64,000 bases of DNA from Hymenobacter elongatus (GCF_004745955.1 NZ_SRLD01000018.1:1-64000); one strand, 5' to 3'. Shown: positions 1 through 8,775, numbered from the stretch's first letter. The notes: generated by a model not told the origin, from the letters alone. Made by a program: numbers and translations.

Positions 1-117
1 GGCCAGCGCTGGGCCAACCACGGTTGCGACCATCTGCTACGGCTACGCGTAGCCTACAAAAGCCGAAAGTTCGACCTCGTCACCCAACTACTCAAAAGCA
101 GCCAAGCGAAGATTTGA
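1..117 (+). CDS. C-terminal fragment, probable transposase
   Basis: Reading frame 1 is open from the window edge to a TGA at 115-117 and gives 38 residues, including RWANHGCDHLLRLRVAYKSR. The pattern of Arg-Trp, a Gly-containing turn, then Leu-rich Leu-Arg resembles the C-terminal end of ISKra4/UPF0236-type transposases, but this is a weak call from a short fragment. The surroundings are AT-rich, and a pseudogene on the other strand runs into this frame, which fits an insertion sequence that landed in that gene. The rest of the element lies outside the window and no terminal inverted repeat could be defined. Confidence 0.35.
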   Translation, partial: GQRWANHGCDHLLRLRVAYKSRKFDLVTQLLKSSQAKI

Positions 118-780
118 ATTACACCCTCCGCCATACCCCATATACGGACAAGAAAGAACCCATGTACAACTATAGTGCTCACAACTAGTAGTAGATGCTC
201 CTTTCTTTTGTGTAATCAGGTGTTGTTGGCGAACTCCATTGGCATAGGCAAATAGAGTTACTTGTTTATTCTCTAATTGAGTTACAATCAGATTGCCTGT
301 AAAAGCAGTGAGAAATTCACTGCCGCTCACAACTGACTTATGCCCACTAATATTGCCTTTTAGGCTTGTGTTTACGTATTCAACTAAGCTACATTGGAAT
401 TGTCCGTCAGTTTACTTGAAACGCAAGTATTTGTGACTTCCTAACAGGGTAATAATATGAGGTTTTGCTATAACAGGCTCGAGCGGTACATAGAAATAAG
501 AAACGGAATTACTTGTATTTTTCCTCAGCGTATTCTCCCATTTCGGAATGTAGCTCCACGAAATCCCGTTCAAGGGTTTTGTCGGTAACATATCACGGAG
601 TATATCGTTGTACTTCTCTTCCTGAAATTGCCGCTGCAACAGTTGACTGTTGGCAGGCTGATAGATATTACTAGAAGAAATATTCGGAGTAGGTTCTTCG
701 TCTTGCTTGATACAGCTCCCTAATAGAAGCAATGCTACGGCAATACCGTAAGTCCACAAACGCGTGGTGTAATTCATCAA
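88..780 (-). pseudogene. Lipoprotein gene broken by an in-frame stop and by an adjacent insertion
   Basis: The N-terminal half (780 to 412) starts MMNYTTRLWTYGIAVALLLL and has a lipobox ending GSC, so it would be an outer-membrane or periplasmic lipoprotein. It stops at a TAA (412-414). The same frame continues without another stop through 411-331 and on to 88, reading TDGQFQCSLVEYVNTSLKGN, then FTGNLIVTQLENKQVTLFAY and a Cys/Gly-rich tail (YMGYGGGC). One nonsense codon therefore splits an otherwise intact frame of about 230 codons. The last codons overlap the transposase-like frame ending at 117, so the native C-terminus seems replaced by insertion-element sequence. Codon use is AT-rich, unlike the genes to the right. 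The function is not recognised. Confidence 0.7.
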
Positions 781-903
781 ATTAGATATATAAGACGAAG
801 GAAATCGGTATTCATATCCCGCACCAGAAAATATTGCTGGTGATCTACCTAAGAAAGTAGATTGAAACAGAAAGCACTAAGAATGCAATAGGATAGAGCG
901 GAG

Positions 904-920
904 CTGAACACTGTGTTCAG
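904..920. repeat. Perfect 17-bp palindrome in AT-rich gap 781-1059
   Basis: CTGAACAC-T-GTGTTCAG is an 8+1+8 perfect palindrome in the otherwise featureless AT-rich gap between the lipoprotein pseudogene and the hydrolase. It could be an operator or a small hairpin. No gene of reasonable size was seen in this gap. Confidence 0.4.
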
Positions 921-1059
921 GTAGATAGCAGTTGCTACAAATATATTATATCAGTGGAGATGAAAAAGTTTTAAGTCATTATTTTTTCGTTAAGTTATTT
1001 TATGCTTTGAAGGAGAGAAATGTGATGAGAACACAACAATAAGTGACACGGAACAAAGA

Positions 1060-1842
1060 TTATCCAACCAACCCCTGCTTCGCCACGAACTCGCGCAGCA
1101 GCTGAGCTACTTCTTCCGGTGCTTCCAGCGGTGGCAGGTGGCCCACGCCGCCGATGATTTCCAGCGGCGTGCCGTCGGGTAGGTAGGGCAGGGTTTCGAG
1201 GCCGTGCACCGAGGGCGACATAATGGGGTCGGCGCCGCCGGTGATGATGAGGCACGGCAGTTGCACCAGGCACAAGCGCGCCGAAATATCCTCGCGGCTG
1301 CCGTGGCGCATCCACGCATCCCAGGCCGGGTGCGAAGCGCGCAAATTGTCCTCGATAACCAGCCTGGTGACTTCCTCCGCAACGGGCCGCACCAGTAGGA
1401 TATCGGCCGTGGCGGCCGCAGCGGCCGGGTGGCCGAATGCTTTCAGCGAGGCCGCCCGCTCCGCATCGGTCATGGGCTCGATGGTAGGCGGCGACGGGGC
1501 CAGCAGCACCAGGCCGCGCAGGCCGGCGGGCTGCCGGGCGGCCACGTCCATGGCTATTTTGCCGCCCATCGAATGGCCTACCAGCACGTAATTGGTGAGC
1601 TTGTGCCGCTCGACCACGGCCAAGATATCAGCCGCGTAGTGCTCCAGGGTGTAGCCGGCGTTGGGGGCCGCGGCCGCGCCGAAACCGCGCAGATCGGGGG
1701 CCAGGCAGTGGAAATCGGGTGCCAGCTGCTCCATTACCAGCTGCCACTCCCGGCCGCTGCCAGCCCAGTAGTGCAGCAAAACGAACGTAAGTGGGCCGTG
1801 GCCGGCTTCCCGCGTGGGCAAATCGATGGGGACTAGGGGCAT
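1060..1842 (-). CDS. Alpha/beta-fold hydrolase
   Basis: This 260-residue protein belongs to the alpha/beta hydrolase superfamily (COG0596 style). It shows the nucleophile elbow GHSMGG, a downstream acid in TGGADPIMS, and the catalytic His in GVGHLPPLEAPEEVA. The oxyanion-hole segment is LLHYWAGS in place of the usual HG. The start is taken at ATG 1842 (MPLVPIDLP); a longer reading adds 24 residues with no hydrolase character. No signal peptide is visible, so it is probably cytosolic. It lies downstream of oxyR on the same strand with a 62-bp gap and may be co-transcribed. The substrate cannot be told from the sequence. Confidence 0.85.
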   Translation of the reverse strand: MPLVPIDLPTREAGHGPLTFVLLHYWAGSGREWQLVMEQLAPDFHCLAPDLRGFGAAAAPNAGYTLEHYAADILAVVERHKLTNYVLVGHSMGGKIAMDVAARQPAGLRGLVLLAPSPPTIEPMTDAERAASLKAFGHPAAAAATADILLVRPVAEEVTRLVIEDNLRASHPAWDAWMRHGSREDISARLCLVQLPCLIITGGADPIMSPSVHGLETLPYLPDGTPLEIIGGVGHLPPLEAPEEVAQLLREFVAKQGLVG

Positions 1843-1904
1843 GAAGGAGGCAGTTGCTTTTCTGTAGCGTACGCAAACCGCCGTGCCGTGGCGCAGCTGC
1901 CCGC

Positions 1905-2837
1905 CTACTTCCACCGGATCTTCTGCCCCGCCTTTCCTACCTGCAGCCGGGCGGGCAGCTTGGCCAGAATAATATCGCGCAGCGTAGCCAGCAGGGGCAG
2001 CCGCACAAAGCCGTGGTGCACCACGAGGCTCACTTCCCGCACCGGCTCGGGCGCGGCAAAGCGTTTAATCATCGGATTAGTATCGACTTCGTTCAGCACC
2101 GCCAGCTCCGGCACCAGCGTGTAGCCAGTGGTCCGGCTTACCAGCTGCTTGAGGGTTTCAATCGAGCCGCTTTCGTAGGTGTAGGGGCGGGGCGCGGCCG
2201 GCGCGGGCCGGTTGCACAGGTTCAGCACCTGGTGGCGGAAACAGTGGCCCTGCTGGAGTAGCCACAAGCCGTCGGCGTCCAGGTCGGCGGGCTCGATAAC
2301 TACCTTTTCGTAGAGTGGATGCCCTTCGGCAATGTAGCCCAGAAAGGGTTCTTCCAGCACCGGAATCTCGCGCAGGGCCCGGTCGTCGAGCGGCGTCACG
2401 AGCAGGCCCACATCCAGGGTGTGGTCTTTGAGGCGCTGCATAATCTGAGCCGATTGCAGCTCCTCGACATGTACCCGCAGCTGCGGGTGGCGCTCCACGA
2501 GCTCCACCAGAAACAGCGGCACCAGGTACGGAGCCAGGGTAGGAATTACGCCCAGGCGCAGCTCGCCCACCAAGTCGCCTTTTTCGAGCTGCACTACCTC
2601 GTGGAGCTGCTGCACTTCGCGCAGGATCTGGCGGGCCTGCTGCACCACTTTAGCGCCGGCCACCGTGGGGCGCACGCCTTTGCTGGTGCGGTCGAAGAGC
2701 AGGATGCCCAATTCCTCTTCCAGCTTTTGTACCTGCATGCTGAGCGTGGGCTGGGTAACGAAGCAGGTAGAGGCCGCCAGCACAAACTGCCGGTGGGTAT
2801 CGAGGGCCACGATGTATTCAAGCTGTTGCAGATTCAT
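1905..2837 (-). CDS. oxyR: LysR-type hydrogen peroxide sensor OxyR
   Basis: A 310-residue LysR-family regulator. The N-terminal winged helix-turn-helix (residues about 1-60) includes FVTQPTLSMQVQKLEEELG. The effector domain carries GHCFRHQVLNLC, which places cysteines at residues 199 and 208, the positions and spacing of the redox-active pair in Escherichia coli OxyR. It should sense H2O2 through a Cys199-Cys208 disulfide. The start is ATG 2837 (MNLQQLEYI); an upstream extension to 2888 lacks family similarity. It is divergent from katA with 135 bp between start codons, and palindromes lie next to its own start, so autoregulation and katA control are both likely. Confidence 0.93.
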   Translation of the reverse strand: MNLQQLEYIVALDTHRQFVLAASTCFVTQPTLSMQVQKLEEELGILLFDRTSKGVRPTVAGAKVVQQARQILREVQQLHEVVQLEKGDLVGELRLGVIPTLAPYLVPLFLVELVERHPQLRVHVEELQSAQIMQRLKDHTLDVGLLVTPLDDRALREIPVLEEPFLGYIAEGHPLYEKVVIEPADLDADGLWLLQQGHCFRHQVLNLCNRPAPAAPRPYTYESGSIETLKQLVSRTTGYTLVPELAVLNEVDTNPMIKRFAAPEPVREVSLVVHHGFVRLPLLATLRDIILAKLPARLQVGKAGQKIRWK

Positions 2838-2846
2838 GCTCCGAAT

Positions 2847-2876
2847 ATAGCCAATGGCTATACACTTATCATAAGT
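2847..2876. promoter_or_regulatory. Paired palindromes in the oxyR-katA gap, candidate OxyR operator
   Basis: Positions 2847-2861 read ATAGCCAATGGCTAT, a perfect 7+1+7 palindrome matching the ATAG-N7-CTAT half-site pattern known for OxyR. Three bases on, 2864-2876 read ACTTATCATAAGT, a perfect 6+1+6 palindrome. The two centres are 16 bp apart. They lie just upstream of oxyR ATG 2837 and about 100 bp from katA ATG 2973. That OxyR binds here is an inference. Confidence 0.6.
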
Positions 2877-2972
2877 ATTGATTTTCATTATACTGCATTA
2901 AACCCAACCTTTGAGGCCGCTCCCCAAGCCTGGAGTCGCGCACCTACTATTCTCACCTCATCCGCTACTAGC

Positions 2973-4478
2973 ATGGAAGAATCCACCCAACCCAGGAAGC
3001 TGACCACGGCTTCCGGTCGTCCCATTTTCGATAACCAAAACTCGCAGTCGGCTGGAGCCCGTGGCCCGCTGCTGCTGCAAGACTATTTTCTGCACGAAAA
3101 GTCGGCCCACTTCAACCGGGAGCGGATTCCGGAGCGGGTGGTGCACGCCAAGGGCAGCGGTGCCTACGGCACCTTCACCGTCACGCACGACATCACCCAC
3201 CTGACCCGCGCCAAGCTGTTCAGCAACATCGGCAATGCGTGCAAGCTGTTCACCCGCTTCAGCACCGTGGGCGGCGAGAAAGGCTCGGCCGACACGGAGC
3301 GCGACCCCCGCGGCTTCGCCCTGAAGTTCTACACCGAAGACGGCAACTGGGATTTGGTGGGCAACAACACGCCGGTGTTCTTCGTGAAAGACCCGCTGAA
3401 GTTCACCGACTTCATTCACACCCAGAAGCGCGAGGCGCGCTCCAACCGCAAGTCGCCCACGATGATGTGGGACTACTGGAGCCTGAACCCCGAAAGCCTG
3501 CACCAGGTCACGATTCTGATGAGTGACCGGGGCACGCCCTATGGCTACCGCCACATGCACGGCTACGGCTCCCACACCTTCTCACTGATTAACGCCGGGA
3601 ATGAGCGCACCTGGGTGAAGTTCCACTTCCGCACCCAGCAGGGCATCAAGAATTTCTCGAACGAGGATGCCACCAAAATGAAGGGCGAAGACCCGGATTT
3701 CGCCCAGCACGACCTGATTGACGCCATCGACGGCGGCAACTTCCCGCGCTGGACGATGTTCATCCAGACCATGACCGAGGAGCAGGCCCGCGACTTCCGC
3801 TGGAACCCGTTTGACCTCACCAAAGTGTGGCCCCAGGGCGAATTTCCGCTCCAGGAAGTGGGCACGATGGAGCTGAACCACATTCCCGAAAACTACCACG
3901 CCCACGTAGAGCAGGCCGCCTTTGCCCCCGCCCACGTAGTGGACGGCATCGGCTACTCGCCCGACAAGATGCTGCAGGGCCGCATTCTGAGCTACCCCGA
4001 TGCCCACCGCTACCGCCTGGGGGCCAACTACGAGCACCTGCCCGTGAATGCCTGCCCCTTCGGCTTCAGCAACTACCAGCGCGACGGCCGCATGGCCCTC
4101 GGCGACAACGGCGGACCCGGCCCGAACTACTTCCCCAACTCCTTCGACGGCCCCGTGGAAGACAACACTCAGGGCGAGCCGGCCCAGGCGCTGGACGGCT
4201 TCGCGGCCCGCTACGACCGCAACGAAGGACCCGGCAACGACGACCACTACACCCAGGCCGGCAACCTGTTCCGGTTGCTCGACGCCCAGGCTCAGCGCAA
4301 CCTGATCAACAACATCGTGGGGGCCATGAGCGGCATCGACGGCCCCAAGAAGGACCTTATCACCCAGCGCCAGCTCTGCCACTGGTTTCGGGCCGATATC
4401 CGCCTGGGTATGGCCGTGGCCAAAGGCCTCGGTGTCGATGTGGAGATGCCGACGCAACATGTAGCCGCCGCGGTTTAA
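2973..4478 (+). CDS. katA: Heme catalase (small-subunit, clade 3 type)
   Basis: This 501-residue enzyme decomposes H2O2 to water and oxygen. The distal His58 lies in RIPERVVHAKGSGAYG, the distal Asn in LVGNNTPVFFVKDP (131/132), and the proximal heme Tyr in RILSYPDAHRYRLG. The length fits small-subunit catalases; there is no C-terminal flavodoxin-like domain. The frame is open upstream to 2319 only because it runs antisense through oxyR; the real start is ATG 2973 (MEESTQPRKL). No signal peptide is seen, so it is cytosolic. It is divergent from oxyR and probably induced by it. A strong terminator follows at 4506. Confidence 0.96.
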   Translation: MEESTQPRKLTTASGRPIFDNQNSQSAGARGPLLLQDYFLHEKSAHFNRERIPERVVHAKGSGAYGTFTVTHDITHLTRAKLFSNIGNACKLFTRFSTVGGEKGSADTERDPRGFALKFYTEDGNWDLVGNNTPVFFVKDPLKFTDFIHTQKREARSNRKSPTMMWDYWSLNPESLHQVTILMSDRGTPYGYRHMHGYGSHTFSLINAGNERTWVKFHFRTQQGIKNFSNEDATKMKGEDPDFAQHDLIDAIDGGNFPRWTMFIQTMTEEQARDFRWNPFDLTKVWPQGEFPLQEVGTMELNHIPENYHAHVEQAAFAPAHVVDGIGYSPDKMLQGRILSYPDAHRYRLGANYEHLPVNACPFGFSNYQRDGRMALGDNGGPGPNYFPNSFDGPVEDNTQGEPAQALDGFAARYDRNEGPGNDDHYTQAGNLFRLLDAQAQRNLINNIVGAMSGIDGPKKDLITQRQLCHWFRADIRLGMAVAKGLGVDVEMPTQHVAAAV

Positions 4479-4505
4479 AGGATATCTGACCTACCTTTTT
4501 CTGCA

Positions 4506-4546
4506 CAAACAGCCGGCTCTCGCAAGGAGGCCGGCTGTTTGGTTTT
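4506..4546 (+). terminator. Rho-independent terminator after katA
   Basis: CAAACAGCCGGC (4506-4517) pairs perfectly with GCCGGCTGTTTG (4530-4541), followed by a T run at 4542-4547. Confidence 0.85.
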
Positions 4547-4548
4547 TA

Positions 4549-4681
4549 TGTGTCATTGCGAGGCGAAGCCGAAGCAATCCGTCCTCTGCGAAGGTAGTCC
4601 CGGGAAGGGGCTCGTCACTGTAACGCGAAGTTCCACTTCGCGAGTCGTTGAACAACTCGCGAAGTGGAACTTCGCGTTACA
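4549..4681. repeat. Repeat fragment plus 27-bp perfect inverted repeat
   Basis: TGTCATTGCGAGGCGAAGCC and the following GAAGCAATCC (about 4550-4580) resemble half of the dispersed hairpins found elsewhere in the window. Next is a long palindrome: arm 4619-4645 (beginning TGTAACGCGAAGTTCCACTT) is perfectly complementary to 4655-4681, and with one mismatch the pairing continues into GTTGAAC at the centre. It lies between the katA terminator and the convergent GH1 gene. Confidence 0.8.
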
Positions 4682-4708
4682 TGCGCTTTGCTCACCATGG
4701 CAGGCCTT

Positions 4709-6046
4709 CTACACCTCCACCTTCAGCGTGGCTGGCTGCTCAGTAACCTGGAACATCTCGCCGTGGGGCACGATGGTAATCTGGCCGTATTCCTGCAACA
4801 GCTGGCGGTAGGATTCGGCCACTTTGCGGGGCTTGCGGTCCAGGTCGTAGAGGCCACAGGCATTTACTTTGCCGACTTTCCGCGACAAGGCAATGTCCCA
4901 ATCGACCTGGTCGATGAGGGAATACCAGGTGAAGCCGAGCACGGGAACCCCCTCCTGGCGCATGCGCAGAATGTTGACCCACTGCTTCCAGAGCCAGGTA
5001 GGCGCGTCGTTGGCATCGAAAACGTTGGTCTCGGTGTGCATCACGGGCTTGCGGTAGCGCTGGTAATACTCGTGGGTGATGTTGTACCAGCCCAGCACGT
5101 CCATGCTGGTGCACTCCTCGCCGCTGGGCAGAATAATTCGCTCGTTGCGGCCGTAGTAGTCGTTGCCCATCACTTGGTAGCCCGGCGGCTCACCGGCCAT
5201 AAACCACTCGTATTCCCGGCGTGTCATCCCGTTGTCGTACAAGTAGTTGAGTACATCGGCATCGGGGTGATGGGCGTAGAGCAGGTCCAGCGACAGAAAC
5301 CGCAGCTTGTTTTCCAGCTTGATCTGGGCGCAGGGCGTGGCGCGCAGCTCATGGATGTATTCGGCCGATTCGCTTTGCACGATGATGCAGTCGGGTCGTA
5401 CTTTGGCAATCTGCTGCGTGGCCATAATGCTGGCCGCCACGATATGCTTCATGGCCGTCACGAAAGCCTTATCGGACTTGAGCTGCTCGTTCCAGATACC
5501 GTCTTTAGCGCTCATGCGGGCCGTCACGAAAATCTCGTTGATGGGCGTGTAGTAGCGCACCCACGGGTAGCGCTGGGCCACGGCTCCGGCAAACTCGGCA
5601 AAATGCACCGGCAGCTCGGGGTTTTGGAAGTTGCCGATCCAGTCGGGCACGCCAAAGTGCAGCAGATCCAGAATCGGGGTGATTTCCAGCCGCTGCATTT
5701 CGGCCATGGCCTGGTCGGCAAACTCCCAATCGTATTTTCCCGGCCCCAGGTGCATGCTGTAATAGGGCAATCCGTAGCGCAACACCTTCAGGCCTAAATC
5801 CTTGACCAGGGCCAGATCTTCCTTCCACCGGTCGTAGTGGCCACACTCGGCCAGCAGGTCGCGGCGGGTTTTACCGTTGTCAATCGTGGGGTAAGAGCAT
5901 TCGATACCGGTGGCAAACATGAAGTTGCCGGGCTCCCCCGTGGGCAGGCCGCTACCGTCGCGGCCCCCGGCACCACCATATTCGTCGCCGGCGTAGTTGC
6001 CGTCGCCAAAATGGTCTTTGATATGGGTTAGAAAGCCTTTTGCCAT
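4709..6046 (-). CDS. GH1-type (clan GH-A) glycoside hydrolase, beta-glucosidase-like
   Basis: This 445-residue (beta/alpha)8-barrel hydrolase resembles GH1/COG2723 beta-glucosidases. The acid/base Glu171 is in YYTPINEIF (NEI in place of the usual NEP) and the predicted nucleophile Glu339 is in PVMHTETNVF (TETN in place of TENG). The barrel segment GLKVLRYGLPYYSMHLGPG and the late WYSLIDQVDWD also fit. No signal peptide is visible, so it is probably cytosolic. It is the last gene of a minus-strand operon, 38 bp after the GMC oxidoreductase, suggesting the two act on the same glycoside. The altered motifs hint at a divergent subfamily; the exact substrate is unknown. Confidence 0.8.
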   Translation of the reverse strand: MAKGFLTHIKDHFGDGNYAGDEYGGAGGRDGSGLPTGEPGNFMFATGIECSYPTIDNGKTRRDLLAECGHYDRWKEDLALVKDLGLKVLRYGLPYYSMHLGPGKYDWEFADQAMAEMQRLEITPILDLLHFGVPDWIGNFQNPELPVHFAEFAGAVAQRYPWVRYYTPINEIFVTARMSAKDGIWNEQLKSDKAFVTAMKHIVAASIMATQQIAKVRPDCIIVQSESAEYIHELRATPCAQIKLENKLRFLSLDLLYAHHPDADVLNYLYDNGMTRREYEWFMAGEPPGYQVMGNDYYGRNERIILPSGEECTSMDVLGWYNITHEYYQRYRKPVMHTETNVFDANDAPTWLWKQWVNILRMRQEGVPVLGFTWYSLIDQVDWDIALSRKVGKVNACGLYDLDRKPRKVAESYRQLLQEYGQITIVPHGEMFQVTEQPATLKVEV

Positions 6047-6084
6047 AATACTGAGGATGAAGAGGAAAGTGATGTTGCGAGCGG

Positions 6085-7761
6085 TTACTTCTGGCTTTCC
6101 AGAAACTTATCGGCCGTGCGCAGCGCCAGGGCCATAATCGTCAGGGCTGGATTGACGCCTAACGCACTGGGGAATACGGAATTGTCGCAGATATAGAGGT
6201 TGGGCACATCGAAAGCACGGCCATTGGCATCCACCACGGCATCGTCGCCCGAGAGGCCCATGCGGGCCGTACCGATAACGTGGGCCGAGCGCTGAAACGC
6301 CCAGATATCGGTGGCCCCGGCGGCTTCCCAGATACGGCGCATGAGCTTTTCGGCGTGGGCATTCATGCGGTGCTCGTTTTCGTGGTTGGTGAAATGCACG
6401 CGGGGCTTGGGCAGGCCCCGGGCATCCTTTTCCTCGGCCAGCTCCAGAAAGTTATCGGCGTGGGGCAGGCAGTCGCCCAGGATGTTGATACCCGCTATGT
6501 GGTTGTACTGCCGCATGTAGTCGCGCAGGCGCTGCCCCCAGAAGCCCCGCCCCCGTGCCACTTCCCCGGCGAAAGTAACGGGCATTATACCAATGCTTTG
6601 CAGCAGGTAGCCGCCGGCAAAATCCGCGTCTTTGGGCCGGTGCGTGTCCTCCGAAATCAGGGCGCCGGGAATGCCTTTGTAAGGGCGGATATCTTCGGCG
6701 AAAGTACCGAACACCTGCACGCCGGGATGGGCCATAAAGTTGCGGCCTACGTGGCCGCTGCTCAGCGCCAGCGCATTGAGCAGCAGCAAGCGGGGCGTTT
6801 CCACGGCCCCGGCGCACAGAAACAGGTGGCGGCAGCGCAGGCGCTGCTGTTCGCCGTTCTGCTCATATACTACCCCGGTTATCGTGCCGCTGGCGTCACG
6901 CTCAATCTCGGTTACGTAGCTGTTGGGCCGGATATCGGCCCCGTGCGCGGCGGCCAGGGGCAGAAACGTGACGTCCATACTGGCCTTGGCCCCAGTGCTG
7001 CACCCGGCCTGGCAAAATCCCCGGTTGGTGCAGGCCTCGCGCCAGCCTACGCCTTCCTGGTAGTAGCGCGCCGACAGCGCCGCATTGGCCGCCGGCGACG
7101 TCCGGATGCCCAGCGTTTCGCAGCCGCGCTGCATCAGCTGGGCGGCCCCGTTCAGAGGCAGCGGCGCCAAAGGGTAGCCCTTGCGGCGGGCGGCCCCCCA
7201 GGGATACGGCGTGGGGCCGGAAATACCCAGAAACTGTTCCAGCTCTTCGTAGTAGGGCTCCAGCTCGTCGTAGCCAAAGGGCCAGTCGACGCCCACGCCG
7301 AAGTCGCGGTGCAGGTGCAGGTCGGCGGGCTGGGGGCGCGGGGTGTAAGCCGTGTAGTGCAGCGTGGAGCCGCCCACGCCGATGCCGGAGTTGTTTTTGC
7401 CGAAAGCCACCGGATCCTGGCCGGCCGACAGCCGCTCATCGTTCCAGAACAGATATTCCTGGGCTTTTTCGTCGGTGGCAAAGTCCTTTTTCGGGTCGTG
7501 CCAGGGGCCGGCCTCCAGCGCCACTACTTTCAGGCCGGCCATAGCCAGCCGGGCCAGCAGCGGTGCGCCCCCGGCCCCGGTGCCAATTACGATGCAGTCG
7601 ACTCCCTCGGCGGGCAGCGGAATTTCCAGCGGCGCGGGCTGCGGCACGATGGTACCGGCCGGCTCGGCTCCTTCTGCCACCAGACTCCGCAGCAGCGGGT
7701 CCTGAATTTCGGTTTCTACCGGATTTACAATGCCTTCTTCCAGGATTTCTTCGTCGGGCAT
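6085..7761 (-). CDS. GMC-family FAD-dependent oxidoreductase (sugar/alcohol dehydrogenase)
   Basis: A 558-residue GMC flavoprotein. The dinucleotide-binding motif VIGTGAGGAPLLA is at residues 58-70, and the FAD-contacting GIGVGGSTLHYTAY follows. The C-terminal GMC_oxred_C region contains RSAHVIGTARMG and ends LGVNPALTIMALALRTADKF. A Cys-containing CTNRGFCQAGCSTGAKAS segment fits membrane-associated gluconate/sorbitol-type enzymes. The start is ATG 7761 (MPDEEILEEG); the 25 extra codons of the open frame look non-coding. The subunit-3-like gene is directly upstream, so the two should form a dehydrogenase complex passing electrons to the respiratory chain. A role in 3-keto-glycoside formation is an inference from the GH1 neighbour. 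Confidence 0.9.
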   Translation of the reverse strand: MPDEEILEEGIVNPVETEIQDPLLRSLVAEGAEPAGTIVPQPAPLEIPLPAEGVDCIVIGTGAGGAPLLARLAMAGLKVVALEAGPWHDPKKDFATDEKAQEYLFWNDERLSAGQDPVAFGKNNSGIGVGGSTLHYTAYTPRPQPADLHLHRDFGVGVDWPFGYDELEPYYEELEQFLGISGPTPYPWGAARRKGYPLAPLPLNGAAQLMQRGCETLGIRTSPAANAALSARYYQEGVGWREACTNRGFCQAGCSTGAKASMDVTFLPLAAAHGADIRPNSYVTEIERDASGTITGVVYEQNGEQQRLRCRHLFLCAGAVETPRLLLLNALALSSGHVGRNFMAHPGVQVFGTFAEDIRPYKGIPGALISEDTHRPKDADFAGGYLLQSIGIMPVTFAGEVARGRGFWGQRLRDYMRQYNHIAGINILGDCLPHADNFLELAEEKDARGLPKPRVHFTNHENEHRMNAHAEKLMRRIWEAAGATDIWAFQRSAHVIGTARMGLSGDDAVVDANGRAFDVPNLYICDNSVFPSALGVNPALTIMALALRTADKFLESQK

Positions 7762-7879
7762 GAGTCGTGTACTTATGAAATAATGGAAGGAAAAGGAAGC
7801 GGGTCGGTGCGTGGGCGCAGCTGGCGGCGCAGGCAAACCAATGCGCTACAACAAAACGCCAGCCGCCCCAAACCCTGTC

Positions 7880-8479
7880 TTACCGGTTCGCCTCTGGTTC
7901 GCGGGGCTCGGTTTCGTTGAGGCCGAGACGGGTCCAGCCGGGCACGTCGGCCATACCTACGTAGCCGATTTCCTCCTGGGCCAACGGGTGAGCGTAATAC
8001 GTATCGGTCAGTTCGGCCAGCAGCTCCTCGAAGAAGCGGCCGGCGGGCACGGTTTGCCAGGCGTCGCCGGGAGCCTGCTCGTCCTGCACGGCTTGCAGCA
8101 CGGCGTCCTGCTGTTCCGGACTCAGGCGCTCAAAGTCCTGCTGAAACATTGCCTGGGCACTTTCCCGGATGCCGCCCAGGCCCAGCCGGTAGGCTTCGCG
8201 GTCGGGGGGCATCACGTCGTAGCGCCAGCCGTCGGAGCCGCCCGCCAGCAGGCGCTGATCCAGGGCCGGGGCCAGCTCGATGGGTTCGGGGCGGTCGGGC
8301 TGCGGAAACAGGCGCGCGGCTACGGCCCGCAGCAGGGCGTAGGTAGCGGGGTCGAAAAACTGCGGCGTGTAGGGCGGCGCGTTCAGGCGGGCTTGCAGGG
8401 CCGCCCGCGTGGCCTCGGTTACCAGCTCGGTCGTCAGCAGTGCCCGCACCGTGCCCTCGGGATAAAAGGAAGAAGCCAT
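7880..8479 (-). CDS. Gluconate 2-dehydrogenase subunit 3-like protein
   Basis: A 199-residue protein of the gluconate_2-dh3 family, the small partner of GMC dehydrogenases. Family features are FDPATYALLRAVAARLFPQ near residue 50, GWRYDVMPPDREAYRLGL in the middle and a C-terminal FFEELLAELTDTYYAHPLA. The start is ATG 8479 (MASSFYPEG); an upstream in-frame extension to 8566 is not supported. Unlike many relatives it shows no twin-arginine signal, so export, if any, would have to be provided otherwise. It is first in the operon with the GMC subunit (118 bp downstream) and GH1. Confidence 0.88.
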   Translation of the reverse strand: MASSFYPEGTVRALLTTELVTEATRAALQARLNAPPYTPQFFDPATYALLRAVAARLFPQPDRPEPIELAPALDQRLLAGGSDGWRYDVMPPDREAYRLGLGGIRESAQAMFQQDFERLSPEQQDAVLQAVQDEQAPGDAWQTVPAGRFFEELLAELTDTYYAHPLAQEEIGYVGMADVPGWTRLGLNETEPREPEANR

Positions 8480-8775
8480 AGCAAAGAGAAAATTAAGAAG
8501 CCCAGGGCCATTCTTTACTGACGAGCTAAGCCGCCCGAAGGTTATTGCGCGGGCAGCTCGGTTCACTGCAGTAACCCGGCAAAGCCGGTTTTGTGGGACG
8601 CCTTGCGGAAATAATCAATGCTATAGCAGCCTGCTTTTCGGCGCAGCAAACCCAGCGGAACCGATAGACCCGGTACGGCACGCACTTTTTGGCACGAGTA
8701 GCTACCGGCACTGCACTGGCTTTTATCTATCTTGAACAAGATTTTCTACCATCTGCAACTTCTTTCCTCTTGCGT

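Noticed and set aside
88..330. Independent 80-residue gene
   Set aside because: It begins at a GTG in mid-frame and is the in-frame continuation of the lipoprotein gene past its TAA.
2319..2972. Extra 218 N-terminal residues of the catalase open frame
   Set aside because: It runs antisense through oxyR and lacks any catalase similarity; the family start is ATG 2973.
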